NCBI GenBank assembly: GCA_900757495.1
Contig: CAAENX010000022.1
Span: 1 to 47,966 of the forward strand
From: an uncultured Collinsella sp.
GTDB lineage: Bacteria > Actinomycetota > Coriobacteriia > Coriobacteriales > Coriobacteriaceae
Direction: 5' to 3'
DNA: 47,966 nucleotides
The notes beneath the pieces were generated by a model. It was not told where the DNA came from. It made no database searches and saw only the letters and a program-made list of their open reading frames with translations. Made by a program: the position numbers and the translations under genes. Positions 8,457-16,691 of the stretch are shown here, piece by piece. Within the stretch, counting starts at the first letter, position 1. Each line of letters starts with the position of its first letter.

Positions 8457-10181
8457 CTACGAGCGCAGTGTAATTTTATCGCGCAGCGACTTGAGGTCTT
8501 CGGTGACGGTGCGGTCTTCCTGGATCATCTTCTGGACCTTTTTGTAACTCGTGCTGACGGTCGAGTGGTTGCGGTTGCCAAATTCGGCGCCCACCGCCGT
8601 GGTCGTCATCTCGCACATCTCGATGGCCAGGTAGATAGCGATATGGCGTGCTTTGGCGATATTGGCGTTGCGACGCGGGCCGATGAGCTCCTCGTGCGTC
8701 ACGCCGTACTGCTCTTCGATGACGGACTGAACCGTCTGGACGTTGATCTTTTTGGCCGATGTGTCAAAGTACTGGCTGGCGATGGCGTCGATATCGTCAA
8801 AGGTGAGCTCCCCGCCCTCGCGCTCGCGGTCGCCCGCCTCGCCGGCGCAGCGCTCGCAAAAGCTCTCGAGTTCGCGGATGTTGGTGCCCGAGACCTCGGC
8901 CATGTGTTTAAAGTGCTCGTCGGTTAGGTGCCCGCCGTCGCCCCCATAGGCCGCCAGCAGCGAGTCGTCGCCTGCCTCGGGAGCGGCGACGATGGTGTTC
9001 TCGTAATAGCGCTGCAAGATCTTGTATTTCATCTCGTAGCTGGGCTCTGCGACCAGGCAGAGCATGCCGGCGTTGAAGCGGCTGGTCAGACGCTCGTCCA
9101 TGCTCAGGTCCTTGGGGGCGCGGTCTGCCGCGATGACGACCTTCTTGTTGTTGCGGATGAACTCGTCCATGAGTTGGAAAAAGTAGTCCACGCTCGCGCG
9201 CTTGCCGATGATGTTTTGGATGTCATCGATGATGAGCACGTCCACGCCGTGGTACGCCTGCATGATGGGGGCGTTGCTCTTCTTTTGGCGGTCGAACTCG
9301 GTCATCAGGTCGTCCAGATATGCCTGGGAGTTGGCATACTTGACCTTGATCTCGGGCGACTTCTCGGCGAGCTCGTTTTTGATGGCAAGCAGTAGGTGCG
9401 TCTTGCCTAGGCCCGATTTGCCGTAGATGAACAGTGATGTGCATGTGCCGCGCTCGTCCGCGAGGGCGGCAAACTTGAGTGCCGAGCGATAGGCATGGCT
9501 GTTCTCGGGGCCGTAGACAAAATTCTCAAAGGTAAATTTTGAGTTCGCGGCGAGCGGGGCTCCATCCGTATTCTGTTCGGCCGGCGCGGTCGGTGCTGGC
9601 ATGGGTGAAGCGGGGGTCGCAGCTTGCGTGGATTTAGTTGGCGCTCCGCCCTTCATCTGGTTCATCATGCGACGAAAATCATCGGCCGAGAGCGTGTTCT
9701 TGATTGCAATGCCCGAATCCGCGCCCGTCGTTGCGTCGTGAGCGATGGGCATGTGCGTGACGGGTGCGTTCGTTGACGTCGCCGCCGCGGTCGGCAACGG
9801 TGCCATGGTTTCACGGGAAACATCGCTGTGCTGGTGCCCGATTGTCGGCACGTCGCCTGCGGAGGCCGGCGCCGCCGGGGAAGCAGCGGGGGCCGTGGCG
9901 GGCGCCGTCGCGGCAGCGGATTCCGTCGCGGCGCCTTGCGGTGCCACGATGTCGAGCGCAATCGGTGCAAAGGCGATTTCTTCCAGGTAGGCCTCAATGG
10001 TCGGCTGATGCTTTTTGAGCTGCGCGATGGCAAAGCGCGAGGGGGCCTCGATCGTGAGCGTATCTTCGGTTAGGCTTATGGCGCGCGATTGCCCCAGCAT
10101 GTTGATGAGGCGTGCATCTTGGCCGTCGCGCTGGCAAAAGGCGATGGCATCCCCCAGGATGATGCTTGCTTCCTCGTCCAC
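8457..10181 (-). CDS. dnaA: chromosomal replication initiator DnaA
   Basis: Origin-binding AAA+ initiator of 574 residues, longer than the usual 450-500 because of a long Ala/Pro/Thr-rich linker. Domain I spans about residues 1-75. The linker, domain II, runs from about 80 to 210. The AAA+ domain has Walker A GKSGLGKT (about 254-261) and Walker B VLIIDDIQ. Domain IV carries the DnaA-box binding helix region with GNRNHSTV. The start is GTG at 10181 with GGGAGAG upstream. It begins 15 bp after the GHKL ATPase gene, so the two are probably cotranscribed. A parS-like sequence lies within the linker codons. Confidence 0.98.
   Translation of the reverse strand: MDEEASIILGDAIAFCQRDGQDARLINMLGQSRAISLTEDTLTIEAPSRFAIAQLKKHQPTIEAYLEEIAFAPIALDIVAPQGAATESAAATAPATAPAASPAAPASAGDVPTIGHQHSDVSRETMAPLPTAAATSTNAPVTHMPIAHDATTGADSGIAIKNTLSADDFRRMMNQMKGGAPTKSTQAATPASPMPAPTAPAEQNTDGAPLAANSKFTFENFVYGPENSHAYRSALKFAALADERGTCTSLFIYGKSGLGKTHLLLAIKNELAEKSPEIKVKYANSQAYLDDLMTEFDRQKKSNAPIMQAYHGVDVLIIDDIQNIIGKRASVDYFFQLMDEFIRNNKKVVIAADRAPKDLSMDERLTSRFNAGMLCLVAEPSYEMKYKILQRYYENTIVAAPEAGDDSLLAAYGGDGGHLTDEHFKHMAEVSGTNIRELESFCERCAGEAGDREREGGELTFDDIDAIASQYFDTSAKKINVQTVQSVIEEQYGVTHEELIGPRRNANIAKARHIAIYLAIEMCEMTTTAVGAEFGNRNHSTVSTSYKKVQKMIQEDRTVTEDLKSLRDKITLRS
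9807..9822. promoter_or_regulatory. parS-like site inside the dnaA linker
   Basis: GGTTTCACGGGAAACA matches the parS consensus TGTTTCACGTGAAACA at 14 of 16 positions. On the coding strand it encodes VSRET in the poorly constrained linker, so the match is not explained by an active-site constraint. Confidence 0.45.
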
Positions 10182-10196
10182 TATCTCTCCCGTTCT

Positions 10197-11549
10197 TTAG
10201 CTCTGAGCTCGCACGCGAGCGGCGCCGAGTTCGGTCAGATGGTATTTCTGGCCATGCTTGATGACCAAGCCGGCCTGCGCCAAGTCATTGAGCGTGCGTG
10301 ACCAAGTGGGGGCCGAGTTTCCAAACGCCCTCGCCAGATCGGTAGCACCGCACGCTTGATTTTGCGCCAGATAGCCCAGCGCGGCGTTGCCGCGATCGCT
10401 TACGAACACGTCCGGTTGTGGCTGCGCATACTGATTTGCTGCATTAGGATACATCATTTGAGCTGCTGGTTGTTGAGAACTCTGCATCGGCGGCATTTGC
10501 TGTTGAAAACTTTGAGGCCACTGTTGGTAAGGCTGCGGAGGCATCTGCTGGGCCCAGGGGTTGTACTGCTGCTGCGGCATCTGCTGGTACGGCTGCTGAT
10601 ATCCCTGCTGGTACTGCTGCGGGAACTGCTGGCCATACCCCAGTGGCTGCATCTGCTGATATGGATATCCCTGTTGGTACGGCTGATAGCCCATTTGCTG
10701 GCTACCCGGTGCCCCCGTCGCCTGCTGCATTGCTGCTGTATCCTGATCCGCCAGCGGCATGGCCTGTGGCACGTTTGGCGGCATCGACATCGACGCCGCC
10801 TGGGGCTCTTGTGTAGGAAGCATTCCGGGCTGCTGCATCTGTCCCACGCGGGGCTGCATCTGTTGCGTTGCCATGGGCTGCTGCGCAAAAGCTCCCGGCA
10901 GGGGATATGCGGGCTGCTCCGTCTCGGGCCGCACGGCAGCACCGCGCCCGCCGGCGCGTTCGATTTCCTGCACGCGTTTAGGGTCCAGGCTTACCGTAAC
11001 CACGGTGCCGTTGCCCATATTGTCCTCGATGGACACGGCCCCGCCGGCGTTTTCCAAATACTCCTGCACCATGGGAAACCCTGCTCCTGTTCCACGGATA
11101 TAGCGCTTCATCTTGCTGTTTGCGCTGGTAACGCCAAAGTCGAAAGCGCGCTCCTTGTCGTCGATGCCGGGTCCTTGATCAGCAAAGCGGATGGTGTCTC
11201 CGCCGTCCAGAATCGAGATGATGGGCTCGGCAAAGTGTGCGTGGATAAAGTTTTCGACAATCTCGCGGATGACCATGAGCGAGATATGGCCACCTTGTTC
11301 TTTCATGCACTGGTAGACGGTGTTGGTCGTCTCTTCCAAATACGTGCGGACATCTTGCGGATCAATGACGATCACACGCGGTGTCGACAGCATGTCGTCA
11401 TAGACGGCGATGCGCGCGGCGTACATGGCTTTTGGCGCCTGCGTGGTCGTCTGCTCGCCTTCCTCACGCTCTTCGCGCACGCCGGTGATGTGCTCGTTGT
11501 CGGGTGCCGGGTCTCCGGAATCGACCATGGTGTAAAAGTCGTCAGACAT
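10197..11549 (-). CDS. GHKL ATPase with Q-rich linker and C-terminal winged helix, upstream of dnaA
   Basis: I recognise the domains but no named protein (450 residues). Residues 85-190 form a Bergerat (GHKL) ATPase: N-box EIVENFIHAHF (96-106), G1 DQGPGI (124-129), G2 RGTGAGF (152-158) and GNGTVVTVSL at the end. There is no histidine phosphorylation domain. Residues about 210-380 are a low-complexity linker of Gln, Met, Pro, Tyr and Gly. Residues 385-450 look like a winged helix (ATDLARAFG...WSRTLNDLAQAGLV). It sits 15 bp before dnaA on the same strand and its own upstream region carries DnaA-box-like sites. A role in controlling dnaA or the origin is inference from position. Confidence 0.75.
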   Translation of the reverse strand: MSDDFYTMVDSGDPAPDNEHITGVREEREEGEQTTTQAPKAMYAARIAVYDDMLSTPRVIVIDPQDVRTYLEETTNTVYQCMKEQGGHISLMVIREIVENFIHAHFAEPIISILDGGDTIRFADQGPGIDDKERAFDFGVTSANSKMKRYIRGTGAGFPMVQEYLENAGGAVSIEDNMGNGTVVTVSLDPKRVQEIERAGGRGAAVRPETEQPAYPLPGAFAQQPMATQQMQPRVGQMQQPGMLPTQEPQAASMSMPPNVPQAMPLADQDTAAMQQATGAPGSQQMGYQPYQQGYPYQQMQPLGYGQQFPQQYQQGYQQPYQQMPQQQYNPWAQQMPPQPYQQWPQSFQQQMPPMQSSQQPAAQMMYPNAANQYAQPQPDVFVSDRGNAALGYLAQNQACGATDLARAFGNSAPTWSRTLNDLAQAGLVIKHGQKYHLTELGAARVRAQS

Positions 11550-11792
11550 GCCGCTCGCAATCTTTCAAAAGGTTTCGAACAAATAGTAGCTCACCGTGCA
11601 ATGTTTCTCATCTTTCGACAACTTTTCAAAACCTGTTGAAAACTTTTGAAAACGGACGAAAAGTTCTCAACATTGCCAACATGACCTGTTGAAAACTGGA
11701 TGAAATATCGTGAAAAGTTGCCATGTACCGCTAAATCGAGCTTGGCTTATGGGGGAACCGTGTGAACTGCGCAACCTTTTACCTTTGATTTC
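11550..11792. other. intergenic region with a DnaA-box-like cluster, second half of a bipartite oriC
   Basis: This gap lies between divergent gene sets (minus to the left, plus to the right). TGTTGAAAA occurs at 11634-11642 and 11687-11695 (both the complement of TTTTCAACA) and TTCTCAACA at 11664-11672. Many near-copies of TTTTCAAAA and TTTCGACAA fill 11570-11720. With the dnaA-dnaN gap it would form a two-part origin around dnaA, as in B. subtilis. The promoter of the GHKL-dnaA operon must also lie here, but I cannot place it with confidence. Confidence 0.6.
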
Positions 11793-11822
11793 TTGACATT
11801 TGAACATTGATTTCCCTACAAT
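11793..11822 (+). promoter_or_regulatory. promoter of rpmH
   Basis: TTGACA (11793-11798) and TACAAT (11817-11822) are separated by 18 bp, a strong vegetative-type promoter about 70 bp before the rpmH start codon. Confidence 0.8.
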
Positions 11823-11894
11823 CTTCAAGCTCACGTGTCTATATCTGCGTCCGCGCCCCCGCGGACACTCGAAATGCAGCAGGAGGAACTTAAG

Positions 11895-12029
11895 ATGAAG
11901 CGTACGTATCAGCCTAATAAGCGTAAGCGTGCCAAGACCCATGGCTTCCGTGCCCGTATGGCCACTAAGGGTGGTCGTGCCGTGCTCGCCCGTCGTCGCG
12001 CCAAGGGCCGCAAGCGTCTCACTGTCTAG
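11895..12029 (+). CDS. rpmH: 50S ribosomal protein L34
   Basis: Basic 44-residue ribosomal protein with the family start MKRTYQPN and the conserved HGFRARMAT and GRAVLARRRAKGR segments. ATG at 11895 follows AGGAGG by about 9 bp; a longer reading frame upstream has no such support. It heads the rpmH-rnpA-yidD-yidC-khpB series found beside the origin in many bacteria. Confidence 0.98.
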   Translation: MKRTYQPNKRKRAKTHGFRARMATKGGRAVLARRRAKGRKRLTV

Positions 12030-12049
12030 CAGCGATACACACATCTCGC

Positions 12050-12388
12050 ATGAAGACTATTAAGTCTCGGCAAGATTTCGAGCATGTGTTCAGTCAGGGG
12101 CGTCGTTTCAATCACCCTCTGATTCGAATGACCATATGTGAATCGGTTGGCGAAGGCGACTCCGGAAGGGTCGCCTTCGTTGGTGCTAAACGGCTCGGTT
12201 GTGCTGTCGTGCGCAACCGTTCTAAGCGTGTGATGCGCGAGGCCGCCCGCAGCTGCGGATTTCCCGTTGCGGGTTATGACATCATCTTGTTCGCAACTCC
12301 CAAGACGAGGGATTCCTCGCCGCAGGAGATGGACAAGGCATTGCGTTCGCTTATGAAACGCGCCGGCGTTGCCGGGGAGGAGCGATGA
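12050..12388 (+). CDS. rnpA: ribonuclease P protein component
   Basis: Protein subunit of RNase P, which with its RNA removes 5' leaders from tRNA precursors (112 residues). The signature VRNRSKRVMRE in the RNA-binding helix is intact, and the N-terminal SRQDFEHVFSQGRRF is typical. It follows rpmH by 20 bp and its end overlaps the yidD start in ATGA, so it is part of one operon. Confidence 0.97.
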   Translation: MKTIKSRQDFEHVFSQGRRFNHPLIRMTICESVGEGDSGRVAFVGAKRLGCAVVRNRSKRVMREAARSCGFPVAGYDIILFATPKTRDSSPQEMDKALRSLMKRAGVAGEER

Positions 12389-12609
12389 GCAATCACGTTT
12401 TGCGACGTGTTGCCATCGCTCCTATTCGCATATATCAACAGGTTATTTCGCCCTTATTGCCTGACGCCTGCATTTATTACCCAACGTGCTCGCAATACGC
12501 CATCCAGGCGATTGAGAAGTACGGTGTTTTGAGAGGCTGCTGGCTTGCCGTGAGGCGCATCGCTCGCTGCAATCCCCTGCACGTCGGCGGTTATGACCCT
12601 GTGCCCTAG
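12385..12609 (+). CDS. yidD: membrane protein insertion efficiency factor YidD
   Basis: Small 74-residue YidD protein that assists YidC-dependent insertion at the membrane. It contains the conserved cysteine pattern CIYYPTCSQYA and RIARCNPLHVGGYDPVP. Its ATG overlaps the rnpA stop (ATGA), indicating coupled translation. Confidence 0.97.
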   Translation: MSNHVLRRVAIAPIRIYQQVISPLLPDACIYYPTCSQYAIQAIEKYGVLRGCWLAVRRIARCNPLHVGGYDPVP

Positions 12610-12638
12610 CGGGCACTCGCTATCGGAGGAAAACTTAC

Positions 12639-13409
12639 ATGTGGGATTGGATCGTTAACATCCTTTTCGAGCTGCTCAAGCTCATCCAGACCTTTGCGGT
12701 CGACTGGGGCCTGTCCATCATCATCCTGGTGGTCATCATCCGTCTGCTGCTGACGCCGCTTATGCTCAAGTCGACCAAGTCGACGGCTCGCATGCAGGTG
12801 CTGCAGCCCAAGATGCTCGAGATCCAGGAGCGCTATGCCGACGATCCCCAGCGTCAGGCCGAGGAGATGCAGAAGTTCTACAGCGAGAACAAGTTCAACC
12901 CCATGGCTGGTTGTCTGCCGCTTCTGATTCAGATGCCTATCCTGTTTGCCCTGTTTACGCTGCTTCGTAACCTGCCGCAGTACTTTAACGAGGGCACGTT
13001 CTCGTTCTTCAACATCCTGCCCGACCTGACCACCACGCCGAGCGCTTCCTTTGCCGATGGCTTTATGGTTGCACTGCCTGCGCTGGTCTGCCTGATCCTG
13101 TTTGCCGTCCTGACCCTGATTCCGCAGCTCTATATGTCGCGCAACCAGACCGGCCAGCAGGCCCAGAGCATGCGTATGATGGCCGTTGTCATGACGGTCA
13201 TGATGCTTTGGATGGGCTGGAGCCTTCCCGTTGGTGTTCTGCTGTACTACGATGTGTCTTCTGCCTGGCAGGTTATCCAGCAGATCTTCGTGACACAGAA
13301 GGTTATCGACAAGGCTAAGGCCGATGAGGAGGAGCGCCTCAAGAACGCGCCGCTGCAGGTCGAGGTTACCCGTCGCGAGAAGAAGCCGCGCCCGCACAAG
13401 AAGAAGTAG
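12639..13409 (+). CDS. yidC: YidC/Oxa1 family membrane protein insertase
   Basis: Polytopic insertase of 256 residues, the short Gram-positive form without the large periplasmic domain of proteobacterial YidC. The first membrane segment (about 23-42) carries an arginine in IIRLLLTP, the hydrophilic-groove arginine of the family. Further segments lie near 95-110, 145-165 and 185-215, and the Lys/Arg-rich tail is the usual ribosome-contacting end. The start has GGAGGAAAA upstream. It has no obvious lipobox. Confidence 0.95.
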   Translation: MWDWIVNILFELLKLIQTFAVDWGLSIIILVVIIRLLLTPLMLKSTKSTARMQVLQPKMLEIQERYADDPQRQAEEMQKFYSENKFNPMAGCLPLLIQMPILFALFTLLRNLPQYFNEGTFSFFNILPDLTTTPSASFADGFMVALPALVCLILFAVLTLIPQLYMSRNQTGQQAQSMRMMAVVMTVMMLWMGWSLPVGVLLYYDVSSAWQVIQQIFVTQKVIDKAKADEEERLKNAPLQVEVTRREKKPRPHKKK

Positions 13410-13454
13410 TCGGGATATCAATCTTATTTAGGTACCTAACTTTTGGAGTACGTT

Positions 13455-14024
13455 ATGTCTGAAGAGATCATCGAGGATATGCTTGAGGAGGTTGCCCCGC
13501 AGATTGCGGGCGATTATCCCGAGATTGCACAGCGCTACAAGGCCGGTGAAGAGCTGACCGATGAGGAGCTCGACACCATCGCCGATGTTGCGATTTCCAT
13601 TCTGCGTTCCATCCTTTCGCACTTCGATGCCGCCAACTCTCCTATTGATGAGTACGAGGGTGACGAGGGCGAGCTGATTTTGGATGTTACCGCTCCTGAT
13701 CTTGCTGTTCTCATTGGCCGTCATGGTCGTACCCTTGATGCCCTTCAGGTTATGTTCTCTTTGCTGGTGAGCCGCAAGCTTGGCTTTAGGTATCCGGTTG
13801 TAGTGGACGTCGAGGGATACAAGAGCCGCCGACAGGACAAGGTTGCCTCCATGGCTCAGTCTGCTGCCGAGCGTGCCATCCGCACTCATAAGAGTGTTTC
13901 GCTTCCGCCCATGAATGCCTACGAGCGCCGACTGGTTCACATTGCACTTCGTGGCAATGATGCCGTCGATACTCATTCTGAGGGTTCTGACCCCGATCGC
14001 CATGTGGTGATTGTTGCTCGATAA
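13455..14024 (+). CDS. khpB: RNA-binding protein KhpB (Jag/SpoIIIJ-associated)
   Basis: Protein of 189 residues with a KH-like domain (LAVLIGRHGRTLDALQ, about residues 80-110) and a C-terminal R3H domain (LPPMNAYERRLVHIAL). It lacks the separate Jag-N domain seen in longer homologues; its N terminus is an acidic helix. The ATG at 13455 is preceded by GGAG, so a TTG 12 bases earlier is rejected. Known relatives bind RNA and affect cell division and envelope growth. It ends the operon at a strong terminator. Confidence 0.92.
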   Translation: MSEEIIEDMLEEVAPQIAGDYPEIAQRYKAGEELTDEELDTIADVAISILRSILSHFDAANSPIDEYEGDEGELILDVTAPDLAVLIGRHGRTLDALQVMFSLLVSRKLGFRYPVVVDVEGYKSRRQDKVASMAQSAAERAIRTHKSVSLPPMNAYERRLVHIALRGNDAVDTHSEGSDPDRHVVIVAR

Positions 14025-14042
14025 TCTACTCGAGCTTATGCT

Positions 14043-14075
14043 AAGGGGACGTGGTTTCCACGTCCCCTTTTTTTG
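14043..14075 (+). terminator. intrinsic terminator after khpB
   Basis: GGGGACGTGG and CCACGTCCCC form a 10-bp stem with loop TTT, followed by seven T. Confidence 0.93.
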
Positions 14076-14120
14076 TCAAAAGTTCTCGATACACTGATTT
14101 TTGTCAGAAAGGAGCTTTCG

Positions 14121-14858
14121 TTGTTAGTACTTACTGTGCAGCAAGCTGACGAGATGTTGAGTCGCCTAACTTCCTATTGCAAAGAGTATTCCTCGAGCAT
14201 AACTGATGTTGAGCTGAGGAAATGTATCAAGCATTTGGATTTGGTTTTGGAAACAAATAAGACAACCAATCTCACCCGTATTCTCAACGTAGAAGATGCT
14301 GCAGTACTTCATATCCTCGACTCACTTGTTTTACTCCCCTATATCAATAAGGCTCCTGAGGGAGCTTTGCTCGATATGGGTACAGGTGCGGGCTTCCCTG
14401 GTATTCCGTTAACCATAGCCACGCATCGTAAAGCAACTTATATTGACTCTGTTGGCAAGAAGGTTGATGCTGTCAATTCCTTTGTCCATGCTCTTGGATT
14501 GAAACATGCTCATGCGGTCCATGATCGTCTTGAAGAATATGCTCGAAACCATAAGAAGCAGTTCTCTGTCGTAACCGCCCGCGCACTGGCCCCTCTACCG
14601 ATTCTTGTTGAGTATGCGGCTCCGTTCCTCAAAGATGGAGGGCTATTTGTTATCACCAAGGGCAATCCTTCGGATGAGGAGCTTGCTTCCGGCATGTCAG
14701 CAGCTAAGATTTGCGGCTTTACTTTGCTTCTGAATGACGCAATCGATTTGCCTGAGGGCTTGGGCCACAGGGAGTTCATTGTTCTTAAGAAGAGCCATCC
14801 AGCATCTGTCTCATTGCCTCGTGCAAATGGCATGGCAAAGAAGAATCCGCTTGCCTAG
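14121..14858 (+). CDS. rsmG: 16S rRNA (guanine-527-N7) methyltransferase
   Basis: SAM-dependent methyltransferase of 245 residues that modifies G527 of 16S rRNA. The SAM-binding motif LLDMGTGAGFPGIPL and the downstream VTARALAPL are typical, as is the N-terminal INxTxxLT-like TTNLTRI. I place the start at TTG 14121, because GAAAGGAG lies 6 bp before it; an in-frame TTG at 14073 falls in the T-run of the preceding terminator. Its DNA is clearly more AT-rich than the genes to the left. It is followed by three parS sites and parA. Confidence 0.93.
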   Translation: MLVLTVQQADEMLSRLTSYCKEYSSSITDVELRKCIKHLDLVLETNKTTNLTRILNVEDAAVLHILDSLVLLPYINKAPEGALLDMGTGAGFPGIPLTIATHRKATYIDSVGKKVDAVNSFVHALGLKHAHAVHDRLEEYARNHKKQFSVVTARALAPLPILVEYAAPFLKDGGLFVITKGNPSDEELASGMSAAKICGFTLLLNDAIDLPEGLGHREFIVLKKSHPASVSLPRANGMAKKNPLA

Positions 14859-14859
14859 A

Positions 14860-14875
14860 TGTTTCACGTGAAACA
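14860..14875. promoter_or_regulatory. parS site 1
   Basis: Perfect 16-bp palindrome TGTTTCACGTGAAACA, the bacterial parS consensus, bound by ParB. It begins just after the rsmG stop codon. Confidence 0.95.
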
Positions 14876-14898
14876 TAATGGATACTAACAACTTGCAG

Positions 14899-14914
14899 TG
14901 TTTCACGTGAAACA
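14899..14914. promoter_or_regulatory. parS site 2
   Basis: Second perfect copy of TGTTTCACGTGAAACA, 39 bp after the first. Confidence 0.95.
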
Positions 14915-14937
14915 TGGCGGTTGATATCGAATCGGAA

Positions 14938-14953
14938 TGTTTCACGTGAAACA
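14938..14953. promoter_or_regulatory. parS site 3
   Basis: Third perfect copy of TGTTTCACGTGAAACA, again 39 bp after the previous one. It lies 40 bp before the parA start, so ParB binding could also affect parA expression. Confidence 0.95.
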
Positions 14954-14992
14954 TCCTCCGTTTGACAGCTTTAATACACACCAGGAGGGACC

Positions 14993-15793
14993 GTGGGATT
15001 TCGCGACGTTAAGCGTTCTAAGAGCGCAAAAGACACGCGTATCATTGCAATCATCAATCAAAAAGGCGGCGTCGGTAAGTCGACGACGGCTGTAAACCTT
15101 GCAGCAGCACTGGGTGAGCAGGGTCGTAAGACACTGATTGTCGATTTTGATCCGCAGGGAAACAGCACCAGTGGATTCGGAATTGAAAAAGAAGACCTTG
15201 ATCGCTGCATCTATGATGCATTGTTGAATGATGTGCCGGCAGAATCACTTGTTCTTGATACAAATTGCAAAAAGGTATTCGTAATTCCGGCTACCATTCA
15301 GCTTGCAGGCGCGGAAATTGAGCTCGTAAGCGCAATTGCTCGTGAAACCCGCCTCAAAGATTTGCTTGAGCCAATTCAGGACGAGTTCGATTTTATTTTC
15401 ATTGACTGTCCTCCTTCGCTCGGCTTGCTTACAATCAACGCCTTGACTGCAGCAGACAGTGTTTTGATTCCGATCCAGTGCGAGTATTATGCACTCGAGG
15501 GTGTTACGAAGCTGCTTGAGTCAATGAAGATGGTCAAATCACGTCTGAACAAGGGCTTAGACACCTATGGCGTGCTTATGACCATGTATGACTCGCGTAC
15601 TTCTCTGTCGAATCAGGTTGTTGAGGAGGTTCAATCGTACTTTGGTGATAAGGCGTTTAAGACGTTGATTCCCCGTACAGTTAAAATCTCCGAAGCTCCG
15701 TCTTTTGGAGAACCGGTAATTACCTATGCACCTCAAAATAAGGGTGCAAAAGCGTATATGAACCTTGCAAAAGAGGTGATCAAGCGTGCCTAG
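14993..15793 (+). CDS. parA: chromosome partitioning ATPase ParA (Soj)
   Basis: Walker-type ATPase of 266 residues that, with ParB and parS, separates newly copied origins. It has the deviant Walker A KGGVGKSTT with its signature lysine, the switch region DFDPQGNSTSG and Walker B FIFIDCPPSLG. The start is GTG at 14993 with AGGAGG upstream. It overlaps parB by 8 bp. The N-terminal 17 residues precede the fold and are basic. Confidence 0.97.
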   Translation: MGFRDVKRSKSAKDTRIIAIINQKGGVGKSTTAVNLAAALGEQGRKTLIVDFDPQGNSTSGFGIEKEDLDRCIYDALLNDVPAESLVLDTNCKKVFVIPATIQLAGAEIELVSAIARETRLKDLLEPIQDEFDFIFIDCPPSLGLLTINALTAADSVLIPIQCEYYALEGVTKLLESMKMVKSRLNKGLDTYGVLMTMYDSRTSLSNQVVEEVQSYFGDKAFKTLIPRTVKISEAPSFGEPVITYAPQNKGAKAYMNLAKEVIKRA

Positions 15794-16691
15794 TGCAAAG
15801 AAACGTGGCGGATTAGGACGTGGTCTCAATGCTTTGGTCTCAGAGGCCGAGTATGAGACCGGTGGTTCGGCTGCATCTGCTTCAAATGCCGCATCTGAAA
15901 CAAAACTCCCTATTGAGGATATCGTTCCCAACCCTAATCAGCCGCGAATTCACTTTAACGAAACTGAACTTCGCGAGTTGAGTGAGTCAATCCAAGAGCA
16001 TGGTGTTTTGCAGCCGCTTTTGGTTCGCAAGCACGGAAACGGCTATGAGATCATTGCTGGTGAACGTCGTTACCAAGCGTCAAAGCTTGCTGGTCTTGAG
16101 GAACTGCCTGTCATCATTAAAGATGTTAATGATGAAGAGATGCTGGCCCTTGCACTTATCGAAAACCTTCAGCGTTCTGATCTGAATCCCGTTGAAGAAG
16201 CCAAGGGGTATCGCCAGCTCATTGATGCCAGTGGTATGACCCAAGAGGCATTGTCGAAGGCTGTAAGCAAGTCACGCTCTGCAATTACAAACTCGCTGCG
16301 CCTTCTCGATCTCCCCGAAGTTGTTCAGCAGATGATTTTTGAGGGTAAACTTACTGCTGGTCATGCACGTGCGATTCTTGCTGTTCCCTATGAGGACGCT
16401 CGAATTCGACTTGCTGAGAAGGTTGTTGCAGAGGGTCTTTCCGTAAGAGCGACAGAAAATCTTGCTCCGTTGTTTTCTGCCGGAGAGACGCCTAAAACGT
16501 CGAGGCCTGCAACGCCTCAGTCTTTTAAAAAGGCTGCCCGTGTACTTCGTCAGGTATTTAATACCAACGTACGTGTGAAGAGCTCACGTGGAAAGAATAA
16601 GATTGAGATTGAGTTTAAAGACGAGGAAGAACTCTCTCGTATTCTTGGTGAAATGATTCAGTTTGATCAAGGAGACCAAGATGAGGAATAA
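15786..16691 (+). CDS. parB: chromosome partitioning protein ParB (Spo0J)
   Basis: CTP-dependent DNA clamp of 301 residues that loads at parS. The N terminus has KKRGGLGRGL, the ParA-stimulating box. The CTP-binding motifs GERRYQASKLAG and ENLQRSDLNPVEEA follow, then the helix-turn-helix (TQEALSKAVSKSRSAITNSLRLL) that reads parS, and a C-terminal dimer domain. The start is GTG overlapping parA. Three perfect parS sites lie about 850 bp upstream. Confidence 0.97.
   Translation: MPSAKKRGGLGRGLNALVSEAEYETGGSAASASNAASETKLPIEDIVPNPNQPRIHFNETELRELSESIQEHGVLQPLLVRKHGNGYEIIAGERRYQASKLAGLEELPVIIKDVNDEEMLALALIENLQRSDLNPVEEAKGYRQLIDASGMTQEALSKAVSKSRSAITNSLRLLDLPEVVQQMIFEGKLTAGHARAILAVPYEDARIRLAEKVVAEGLSVRATENLAPLFSAGETPKTSRPATPQSFKKAARVLRQVFNTNVRVKSSRGKNKIEIEFKDEEELSRILGEMIQFDQGDQDEE

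Noticed and set aside
6476..8473. 665-codon plus-strand frame across recF, dnaN and the origin gap
   Set aside because: Antisense shadow running through two confirmed genes and the DnaA-trio region.
10356..11639. 427-codon plus-strand frame, rich in Leu and Arg
   Set aside because: Antisense of the Q-rich linker; CAG/CAA repeats read backwards give Leu-rich frames.
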